From the NCBI GenBank assembly GCA_029262355.1, contig JAJCZO010000336.1:1-64000 (forward strand): DNA of 64,000 bases, read 5' to 3'. The number at the start of each line of letters is the position of its first letter. Position 1 is the first letter of the stretch. Under the pieces are notes generated by a model that saw only the letters and a list, made by a program, of their open reading frames with translations, did not search any database and was not told the origin of the DNA. Origin of the DNA: Deltaproteobacteria bacterium (GTDB taxonomy: Bacteria > Desulfobacterota > Binatia > UBA12015). This document shows, one piece after another, positions 24,080-31,370 of this stretch. A program made the position numbers and the translations under genes.

Positions 24080-25078
24080 ATGCCGAAGAGGAACGAGAGC
24101 CGTCCCATCCTCACCGCCCTACTCTGCCTCGTCGCGGCGGCGAGCCCCGCATCCGCAGAGGGCCCGAGCTTCGGCGTTCTGACGCCGTTGGACCGAACCG
24201 CTTGGTCCGACGTACGAAGCGCCTGGAAGGAGATCGAATCGCTCGGCTTCGCGAGCGCCTGGGTGAACGATCACCTGCTTCCGGCACCCGGTCCCGAGAC
24301 CGATCCACACCTGGAAGCCTGGACGACACTCGCTGCTCTCTGTGCGATCACCCCGCGTGTCGAGGTCGGCGTGCTCGTGTCCGGCAACACCTATCGCAAC
24401 CCGGCCCTGCTCGCGAAGATGGCGACGACCGTCGACCACGTGAGCGGCGGGCGGCTGGCTCTGGGACTCGGGGCCGCATGGTTCCGTCGCGAGCATGAGG
24501 CGTACGGCTTCGTCTTCGGTTCCGCGCGCGAGCGCGCGCGACGCCTGCAGGAATCGCTCGAAGTCATCACCCGACTCTGGAGCGGCGGTGACAGCTTCGA
24601 CGGCACCTACTACTCGCTCGACGACGCTCCCTTTGCGCCCCCCAACCTACGAACCCCACGGCCGCCCGTGATCGTCGGAGGGCAGGGCAAGCAGTGGATC
24701 GTGCCGCTGGTCGGTCGTCTAGCCGATGGCTGGAACGCCGCGCCCAACGTCACGGCCGACGGGTTCCGCGAGCGGGTCGAGATCATCCGAGACGCGTGCG
24801 CCGCTTCTGGCCGAACCGAATGCCCGTCACGCTTGTCGAAGGTTCTTCAGCTCCGCTCGATCTCCGATGAGCCCACGACGGCACCGGACGGCGACCCGAA
24901 GAAGACCAACTGGATCCTCCAGGGAACACCCGATCAAATCACCGCTCGGATCCAGAGCTTCGTCGACGCTGGCGCGAACGAATTCATCGTGATGCTTCCG
25001 GTGCCGTACGACCTCGCAGCGCTGCGACGCTTCGCGACCGAGGTCGTGCCCCGCTTCGCTCACACCACGAAAGGCTGA
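24080..25078 (+). CDS. Exported LLM-class (F420/FMN) luciferase-like oxidoreductase
   Basis: ATG 24080 follows GAGAGGGG and starts a Sec signal peptide (MPKRNESRPILTALLCLVAA, cleavage after ASPASA). A bacterial-luciferase-like TIM barrel follows: FGVLTPLDRTAW, WVNDHLLPAPG, EVGVLVSGNTYRNPALLAKM, DHVSGGRLALGLGAAWFRRE, FEGTYY-like FDGTYYSLDDAPF and PPVIVGGQGKQW. LLM proteins usually work in the cytosol with F420H2 or FMN, so a signal peptide on an otherwise complete barrel is unusual. Substrate unknown. It faces the GMC dehydrogenase gene, with only 2 nt between their stops. Confidence 0.85.
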   Translation: MPKRNESRPILTALLCLVAAASPASAEGPSFGVLTPLDRTAWSDVRSAWKEIESLGFASAWVNDHLLPAPGPETDPHLEAWTTLAALCAITPRVEVGVLVSGNTYRNPALLAKMATTVDHVSGGRLALGLGAAWFRREHEAYGFVFGSARERARRLQESLEVITRLWSGGDSFDGTYYSLDDAPFAPPNLRTPRPPVIVGGQGKQWIVPLVGRLADGWNAAPNVTADGFRERVEIIRDACAASGRTECPSRLSKVLQLRSISDEPTTAPDGDPKKTNWILQGTPDQITARIQSFVDAGANEFIVMLPVPYDLAALRRFATEVVPRFAHTTKG

Positions 25079-25080
25079 GC

Positions 25081-26694
25081 TCAAGCCGGCTCGAGCTCCG
25101 GACTTTCCGAGCGATTCCGCTTCATCTCAGCGACCAAGCGATCCGCCGTTCGCAGCGCGAGGGCGCAGAACGTCAGGGTCGCATTGGTGCAACCGCCCGT
25201 GACGAGCAACGGGGCGCCCGCGACGAACAGATTCTCGTGATCGTGTGCGCGCCCGAAGGGATCGCACACGCTCGTGGTGGCATCATCCCCCATGCGGCAA
25301 CCACCACCGCGATGTGGGTGCGCGCTGGGACCGTGAAAGAACTGTACCTCGCCACCCGCTTTCTTGGTCATCGCTTCGAAGAGTTTCCGAACTTCGCGTC
25401 CACCAGCGCGGCGGCGTCGTTCTGGGGCCGCGTCGTAAACATACTCGGTCTTCGGCATGGGATCGCCCCAAGGGTAGAAGGACGAGGGATCGTCGACGAT
25501 CCGGCTTTGATCGCCAAAGTAGACGTCGATCAGGCTTCTCAACTGCACCAGCCCGCGCGTCGAGCGCACTCGCCAATCCGCGAGCACCTCGTCTCCGAGC
25601 TGCACGCCCCCCTCGTGATTGCGCAGGTGCGGCAGATGCGGCGCCGCCATGGCCGACAGATCAAACCGAACGTTCTCCGCTCCGACCGGCTCCCGCATGT
25701 ACCGACGTGTCATGAGCCGGTTCTGCTCGTGTACCCAGCCGAAGATCTGATCGGGAATCGTCAGGTTCGCGATCACCACCGGGTGCCCTTGGATGAAGCG
25801 CCCGAGCGTCCCGGACGAGTTCGCGAGGCCACGGGGGAAGTCTGGCGTCGCCGACCGTGCAAGCAGGTGGGGCGCAAAGGGAAAGCCGGTCGCCAGAACG
25901 AAGTAGCTGCTCTCGAGGGACACCGGCATTCCCGTCTTGACATCGACGGCGTCCGCCCGCGCGATGCGATGGCCGGAGTCGATCTCCAAGCGGCGCACGG
26001 CCACGCGTTCGACCAGCTCGATCTTTCGCGCGTGGGCTAGAGCGCGCAGCGTGAAGTCGGGCGAGTACTTGGCGCCGGTCGGGCAAACGTAGCAGGTGTC
26101 GCAACGCACGCAGGCGGGGCGCCCGTCGTAGGGTCGCGAGTTCTTTGCGTACGGTGCCGCGTGTAACGCGATGCCGGCGCGTCCGGCCCAGTCGCGCACG
26201 GTGCGCAGATCCATGCTCTCGGGGATCGGCGGCATCGGAAAGGGCGCCGAGCGCGGTCCTCCGTCGGGCTCTCCCGATACGCCGAGCCGCCGCTCGGCCT
26301 CGTCGTAATGCGGCTCCAGGTCTTCGTACGAGATTGGCCAGTCTCGTCCGTAGCCGTAGAGAGAATGGAGGCGGAAGTCCTCAGGCGTGAAGCGCGGCGT
26401 CTGTGCCGTCCAGTGCGTCGCTTGTCCTCCAACGTACATCGTCGGCTTCTGCACGGCGCCGCCTGCCGCGTCGCCGGGCGGCGGACGGCCAACGACCCGG
26501 TCCCCGGGCCAAGGACGTTCCATGTAGTCCAACCACCGCGCTGCGCGATCCGGGCGACGGGCCGGAGGATCGGCGGCGCGTCCCGCATCCACCACCGTGA
26601 TCGATCCCACCCCCGCCTCCGCAAGACGCGCGGCGACCAGCGCGCCCGCGACGCCGGCTCCGAGGACGCACACCTCGCTTTCGATCCGCCTCAC
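25081..26694 (-). CDS. GMC oxidoreductase, gluconate 2-dehydrogenase-like flavoprotein subunit
   Basis: The protein of about 537 residues starts at GTG 26694, overlapping the stop of the small-subunit gene as GTGA. The FAD motif EVCVLGAGVAGALVAARLAE is near the N-terminus, VGGQATHWTAQTPRF is GMC signature 1, and a Cys-rich loop CVRCDTCYVCPTGAK is typical of the membrane-bound sugar-dehydrogenase subgroup. The C-terminal block carries the catalytic His region (HPHRGGGCRMGDD) and LLVTGGCTNATLTFCALALR. It oxidises an alcohol or sugar and passes electrons towards a cytochrome or quinone, working with the adjacent Tat-exported small subunit. Substrate unknown. Confidence 0.87.
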   Translation of the reverse strand: MRRIESEVCVLGAGVAGALVAARLAEAGVGSITVVDAGRAADPPARRPDRAARWLDYMERPWPGDRVVGRPPPGDAAGGAVQKPTMYVGGQATHWTAQTPRFTPEDFRLHSLYGYGRDWPISYEDLEPHYDEAERRLGVSGEPDGGPRSAPFPMPPIPESMDLRTVRDWAGRAGIALHAAPYAKNSRPYDGRPACVRCDTCYVCPTGAKYSPDFTLRALAHARKIELVERVAVRRLEIDSGHRIARADAVDVKTGMPVSLESSYFVLATGFPFAPHLLARSATPDFPRGLANSSGTLGRFIQGHPVVIANLTIPDQIFGWVHEQNRLMTRRYMREPVGAENVRFDLSAMAAPHLPHLRNHEGGVQLGDEVLADWRVRSTRGLVQLRSLIDVYFGDQSRIVDDPSSFYPWGDPMPKTEYVYDAAPERRRRAGGREVRKLFEAMTKKAGGEVQFFHGPSAHPHRGGGCRMGDDATTSVCDPFGRAHDHENLFVAGAPLLVTGGCTNATLTFCALALRTADRLVAEMKRNRSESPELEPA

Positions 26695-27377
26695 CCGCTT
26701 CGCCTCCGGGGCGGGCGCTCGATGCCGTCGAAGCCGCGACACGTGCGGGGATCGACCACCCGCTCGAGGCTCCGGCCCACTCCCTCCGCAGAGCCGAAGT
26801 AGAACGCCATCAGGGCGATGGCCACGTGATCGGCAGGCGTACCCACGAAGGCGGCGGGGCCGGCGAGCCACAGCGCCGGGGCGCCGATCGGATTGAGATC
26901 GTGAGGCTTCAGCCGCGCGACCGCCGACTCGACGAGCTCTCGTACGATCGCGTCGGACTCGGTGCTCCCGAGCGCCGTGAACGCAACACCGTGGCGCTCT
27001 CGGGCCTCTTCGTCGAGCGCATCGAGCTGCTCATCGTATCTCGTGCGCGGCGAGGTCGGCGCCGATCGCATCTGGCGGCTGAAGGGCAATTCCGAGAGGA
27101 AGGCGGTGTCTTCGGTCGCCATCAGTTCCACACCGGGTGCGAACCCTTCGACCCAGGCCGCGAAGCGTGCGACCACGCGGCGGCGCTCATCGCCCGAGAG
27201 CGCTGTCGGCAGCACAACGCGCGCGAGCGCATCCATGCGACTCCCTGCCGGATCGTCTGCACGTTCAGCGCCGGGGGCCGCTCGCGCGGGCTGGCGCCAG
27301 GGCCAGAGCAGTGTCGCGAGGAGCTGCGCGCACGTCTGGAGAATCCCGCGGCGGCCGATCTTCGCAAGGAAATCCAC
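26691..27377 (-). CDS. Gluconate 2-dehydrogenase subunit 3-like protein with Tat signal
   Basis: This 228-residue protein opens with a twin-arginine-like signal (KIGRRGILQTCAQLLATLLW, cleavage near ARA). The mature helical domain resembles gluconate 2-dehydrogenase subunit 3: DPAGSRMDALARVVLPTALS at the start and VARLKPHDLNPIGAPALWL, then ALMAFYFGSAEGVG at the end. This subunit escorts the GMC flavoprotein through the Tat pathway and helps pass electrons to cytochrome c. The next gene, the flavoprotein, starts inside its stop codon, so stoichiometric coupling is expected. Confidence 0.82.
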   Translation of the reverse strand: MDFLAKIGRRGILQTCAQLLATLLWPWRQPARAAPGAERADDPAGSRMDALARVVLPTALSGDERRRVVARFAAWVEGFAPGVELMATEDTAFLSELPFSRQMRSAPTSPRTRYDEQLDALDEEARERHGVAFTALGSTESDAIVRELVESAVARLKPHDLNPIGAPALWLAGPAAFVGTPADHVAIALMAFYFGSAEGVGRSLERVVDPRTCRGFDGIERPPRRRSG

Positions 27378-27548
27378 CGCGGCCGAGGTCTATCCGCCCT
27401 GCTCTCATCGAGCAACCAGCCGCGCGCTCGGCCCGGCTCGAAGCCTTCCGCGGACACGCGCGAGTCGTCTGAGGTTTCGCATACTCTGCGGCTCACCCCC
27501 GACGACACGCTCCGTGCTCTGCCGTCGCGCGTGCCGCACCCGCTGACG

Positions 27549-27988
27549 CTACCCATCGGCGAGGTGCTCCAGGCCGATCGTGCGTCCCTCTGTCTGCTGC
27601 GGCGTGAGGCCGGCGAAGTGGGGGCCGAGGTCGCTCGCGACGCACGCCACCGGCCAATCGAGATCGGGATGAAGCGTGCAAGAACGATCGTCGACCGCCT
27701 CCGCGCGAGAGGACGCGGCCCCAAGCCGCGCGAACCTTCACTTCGCGCCCATATGCAGCACGGGCTATCGCCCCGGTGCACAAAGCACATGTTCCCGGCG
27801 ACCGAGCAGGCGGTACCAGAGGTGCATGAGAGCACGGTCTCCCAGAGCCCGTCGTCGGAGCAGATCTCCGCTTCGTTCTCGATGCAGCGACGGTCGGACG
27901 GAGTACACTCGTCGGCGTCGCCGCACCCGAGACCGCACACGACGAGAATCGTAACGGCCAACGCCGTGACACCGGGCGGGCTGATCAT
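27549..27988 (-). pseudogene. Broken small cysteine-rich lipoprotein gene
   Basis: ATG 27988 starts a lipoprotein signal (MISPPGVTALAVTILVVCGL, lipobox GLGC) followed by a disulfide-rich repeat (CTPSDRRCIENEAEICSDDG, SCTSGTACSVAGNMC) of a type common in delta-lineage surface proteins. After about residue 72 coding character moves to another frame. A high-GC3 stretch ends at TAG 27549 (DLDWPVACVASDLGPHFAGL, EGRTIGLEHLADG), and this frame contains TGA at 27738. The frame running on from the lipoprotein overlaps the Tat-subunit gene and looks non-coding. Frameshift decay or two short genes are both possible. Confidence 0.5.
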
Positions 27989-28184
27989 GCCTCCAAACAG
28001 ACGTGCTCGCGCGAGGAGTCTGTCCCGTGGCCCTGGGCGCTCGCGCGGGTCGTCCCCGCGAGTGCCACCGCAGCTGTGCCAAAGACGCTTTGCGATGTGG
28101 TGCGAGGATTGTCGCCGAACTGACACACGACCATCACCCAATGTTCGTCAAACCAGGCTTGCCTCGAGGGAGAATGGGCACACA

Positions 28185-28340
28185 ATGAAGAACATGAAAC
28201 GCTCACAAGCAGACCAGCTCGCCCGGCAGAGACGCGCCCTGCGTCGCCTGGCGCGCCGGCGCACGCCGACGAGACTGGCTAGGCCCGAGGCAGATGCCGC
28301 AGGCGCGCCCGGAGCCTCGGATAGACTGCGCTCGGCCTGA
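28185..28340 (+). CDS. Possible 51-residue Arg-rich peptide
   Basis: ATG 28185 opens MKNMKRSQADQLARQRRALR followed by a basic helix and an Ala/Gly tail ending SDRLRSA. The ribosome binding site is weak (GAGGGAGA about 13 nt upstream). Third-position GC is high, but the surroundings contain decayed genes and no homologous family is recognised. Treat as tentative. Confidence 0.3.
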   Translation: MKNMKRSQADQLARQRRALRRLARRRTPTRLARPEADAAGAPGASDRLRSA

Positions 28341-28658
28341 CCCACCTCGTCGCGTGCCGGAGACACCGCGGCGCGCGCTGGTGACAAACAGACGTTGGTT
28401 CCGACGACGCCACACCGGTTTCCCCGGCGAACGATGTGGCACCAAGGTTGCGTACTGCACTCTTCGTCCGCGTCCTTCGGAGTGGAGGTCGCGCGGATCG
28501 CGCCATGCGTCTGCAGCCCTAACTGGGGGTGGGGACGATGTGGTTCGACGGCAACCTCACCCGACACGGTTCACGAACTCGGGGTGCGCCGACCGCCCAT
28601 GCCCCCCAAGGCCACAGCGGTCGGCGCCCCTCACCTGGACCTCGCGCTCGGCGGATCG
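28341..28658. other. 318-nt region without a recognisable gene
   Basis: No frame gives a credible protein, and I see no RNA gene or clear promoter. It sits between the tentative Arg-rich peptide and the decayed kinase fragment, within a stretch that appears to be eroding. Confidence 0.5.
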
Positions 28659-29081
28659 TCAATCTCCAATAGTTCCCGGTCCGTCCTCGCTGACGTCGAC
28701 CACGGCCCGCCTTCCATCCCCGCGGCCTCGTAGGAGGAGGAGGCTCCCGTCGCTCTCCTTGAGAGCTTCGCCGAATTGCGCGCCAGGGTCGCGAGCACCG
28801 GCACGACCCCGTCTCGATCGGCGGTGACCACCACCGAGGCCAGGTCGCCGTCGACTCCAGCCGCTCGCTGCGCCCCGAGAGACGCCCCCGACCCGACGGT
28901 ATTCCGCCATGCGTCGCCAAGGCCGAGCCCCGTCTGGTTTCTTGCCGGCCGGGGCGAAGCAGGTGCGCTGCGCGAACGATGCCGGACACGGCCGGTACAT
29001 CTCCCCGCACCGGCCGGGGCGGTTTGTGCCGACGGCCTGGCCCGAATCCGGCCTGGAACCGCAGGCCGCACAGAAAAGCAC
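28659..29081 (-). pseudogene. Decayed zinc-ribbon/histidine-kinase ATPase fragment
   Basis: ATG 29081 opens a zinc-ribbon-like start (MLFCAACGSRPDSGQ, RCGEMYRPCP). After about 50 residues coding shifts frame to GVDGDLASVVVTADRDGVV and PVLATLARNSA. A one-base loss near 28770 then moves it again to EALKESDGSLLLLRGRGDG and AVVDVSEDGPG. Joined, LARNS(A)EALKES...VDVSEDGPG reads as the N box and G1 box of a HATPase_c domain. The remnant runs divergently from the three intact kinases that begin at 29250. Family reading is inferred from the spliced frames. Confidence 0.5.
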
Positions 29082-29249
29082 CCCGCCGCAATCGAAAACG
29101 CTTTACTGCAGACCGCTGCATAAGCGATTAGGCACCGAAGCCCTCTTCGCCATTTCGAGTCGGCAATTCTCCCGAGAATTCAACGGCTGTCCGCATCGGC
29201 GGTCGGATTGGTGGTGGCAGGGCGTTTGCGAAAGAAGCGGCACGCCCCG

Positions 29250-31331
29250 ATGACCAGCATACCCACAGACGCAGTCGGCCTCTCCTGGATGTCGGCGGCA
29301 ATCTATCTCGTTCCGGCACTGGTCTGGGCCATCCTCGCGGAGCGTACGTGGTGGATACGTCGAACCCGCAGGCCGAACAGCCGGTTGTACGATCTACTCC
29401 CGCTCGTCACCGGGTGCCTGGGCGTCCACTACTTCCTCTCCGGACTGACCGCGCTCTACCCGACGCCGGCCGGCCTCGTGCCACCGCTCTCCCTGTGTGT
29501 GCTGGGCGTGGCACGCGACACCTCGCTGATCTTCGCCGCGGCCAGCGCCCGCCACCTGCTGCGCTACTTCCCCGACGACGAGGATCCGCCGAGCACCGGC
29601 TGGCTCGTCGCGGTCTACGGGTCCGCGGCGCTGGTGGGGCTCGCCGCGGTGGTCTTCGCGAACAGCTCCTGGCTGGCCTATCAGATCTTCTACGAGGTCT
29701 TCCTCCTCGCGAACGTCGCGTTGGCAACCATGTACTGCTGGCGGGTCTCCGGGCGCGGCGGCTGGGGGCACGCTGGGCTGAGCTCGATACGGACCGCCGA
29801 CGTCCTGATCTTCACCGCTGGTCTGTTCGTTGCCGGCGTCCTCGTACACGGCAACTCGCTTGGGGAGGTCTGCCCGTGGAAGCAAACCCTCTGGGTCGTG
29901 TTGGGCAACGCGGGGCTCGGTCTGCTGCTCGCCATTCCGTTCGCGATGCGCATGCTGGGCGAAGTGCTCCGTACCTTCCTCGTGGCCGCGTGCCTGATCA
30001 GTGCGACGTTCGCCACATACTTCGGCGGGCAGTTTCTGCTCTCCCACGCCAGCGACGACGTCCAACGTGTCGGCACCGCGTCGATTCTCCTCCTTCTGCT
30101 GGTCGTGCTCGGCCCAGGCCAACGGTGGCTCCGTAGCTGCATCGATCGGCTCGGCTTCCGCCGAAGCAAAGTGCGCGAGTCCCAACTACACGCAGTGCTC
30201 CACACACTCTCCCCGGAACTCGGTGCCGTCGAATGCATGCGTCGCGCGCTGGCCGAGTTCATCATCGTCATGGAGGCCAAGGGTGCCGCCGTGCTCCTTT
30301 CTCCCGAGCGAACGGTCGTCCGCGTAGGCAACATCGAGACCAGCGAGATCCGGAATGCCTGGCCAGAAGGTTCCGCGGCAGATTCCCTCTACGTGTCCGG
30401 TCTCGGCTTGCTCGAGATGCGAGAGCTGTCCAAAGAGCTGCGCGAGCCCCTCATGAGGGCCAACGTCGTCGGGATCTTCCCCATCACGAGCCCGCGCCGC
30501 CGATGGGGCCATCTGTTCATGACCAGCGGGCTTCTGGGCACGGTCATCACCGACGAGGATGGCGACGTCATTCACGCCTTCACCGATCAGCTTGCGTTGG
30601 TGCTCGACTCGACGGAGTTGTTGGAGCGCGCCGTGTCGGTCGAGCGCTCGCTCGCCCACGCAGAGAAACTCTCCGCGATCGGGGAGCTTGCCGCGCGCAT
30701 CGCACACGAGATTCGAAACCCCGTAACGGCGGCACGAAGCCTCGCGCAGAGCCTCTGCGCCGAACCCGACTCACCCGACAACCCCGAGCATGCCGAGATC
30801 ATCCTGACCGAGCTCGAGCGGGTCGAACGACAGATCGCGGCCCTACTGCGCTTCGCGCGGCGCGACGAGCTCCGCCCAGAGCCCGTCGACCTCGGCTCAC
30901 TCGTGCGAGAGACCGTCGATCAGTTCCATCTGCGCCTCGAGGGTGCCGGAATCGGATTCGATCTCGAGGCGCCCGACGGCATCGTAGCCGAAGTCGACCG
31001 CGAGAAAATTCGCCAGGTGCTCATCAACCTAATCGAAAACTCGATCGATGCGGTCGTGAACACGAGCGGTGAACGCACCATCGCTCTGCGGGTCGGGCGT
31101 GAGAACGGCAGCGCGGAGGTTTCGGTCTCGGACAGCGGGCCCGGCGTTTCTGAGGATTCCCTGCCAAAGCTCTTCGAGCCGTTCTTCTCCCTCAAGACCC
31201 AGGGCACCGGCCTGGGCCTGGCGATCGTAAAACGTACCGTCGAGGCCCACGGCGGACAGGTCCACGCAGAATCGGGCCCCGGATCTGGGCTGGCGTTTCG
31301 CGTCGGCCTCCCCATCGCGAACAATGCCTGA
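29250..31331 (+). CDS. Membrane sensor histidine kinase 1 (PrsK-like architecture)
   Basis: This protein of about 693 residues (ATG 29250; GTG 29208 is an alternative) has about eight N-terminal transmembrane helices to about residue 290. A GAF-like cytosolic domain (about 300-460, with RRWGHLFMTSGLLGT) follows. HisKA has the phosphoacceptor in ARIAHEIRNPVTAARSL (His at about 486), and HATPase_c has NLIENSIDAV, SDSGPGV and GTGLGLAIVKRTVEAHGG. It autophosphorylates and should pass phosphate to the NtrC-type regulator at 35618. Architecture recalls PEP-CTERM/exosortase kinase PrsK. First of three tandem paralogues, 39 nt before the next. Confidence 0.9.
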   Translation: MTSIPTDAVGLSWMSAAIYLVPALVWAILAERTWWIRRTRRPNSRLYDLLPLVTGCLGVHYFLSGLTALYPTPAGLVPPLSLCVLGVARDTSLIFAAASARHLLRYFPDDEDPPSTGWLVAVYGSAALVGLAAVVFANSSWLAYQIFYEVFLLANVALATMYCWRVSGRGGWGHAGLSSIRTADVLIFTAGLFVAGVLVHGNSLGEVCPWKQTLWVVLGNAGLGLLLAIPFAMRMLGEVLRTFLVAACLISATFATYFGGQFLLSHASDDVQRVGTASILLLLLVVLGPGQRWLRSCIDRLGFRRSKVRESQLHAVLHTLSPELGAVECMRRALAEFIIVMEAKGAAVLLSPERTVVRVGNIETSEIRNAWPEGSAADSLYVSGLGLLEMRELSKELREPLMRANVVGIFPITSPRRRWGHLFMTSGLLGTVITDEDGDVIHAFTDQLALVLDSTELLERAVSVERSLAHAEKLSAIGELAARIAHEIRNPVTAARSLAQSLCAEPDSPDNPEHAEIILTELERVERQIAALLRFARRDELRPEPVDLGSLVRETVDQFHLRLEGAGIGFDLEAPDGIVAEVDREKIRQVLINLIENSIDAVVNTSGERTIALRVGRENGSAEVSVSDSGPGVSEDSLPKLFEPFFSLKTQGTGLGLAIVKRTVEAHGGQVHAESGPGSGLAFRVGLPIANNA

Positions 31332-31370
31332 CATCCGGCGCGGCTTCGTGGGACTGGCGGAGAAGACTCT

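Noticed and set aside
27122-27548. Continuation of the cysteine-rich lipoprotein frame to 27122
   Set aside because: It runs 256 nt into the Tat-subunit gene in another frame, has poor third-position GC and lacks cysteine patterning, so it is not a real C-terminus.
26826-28340. 504-residue plus-strand open frame
   Set aside because: Antisense to the Tat-exported subunit for its first third, and low-complexity Arg/Pro/Ser afterwards.
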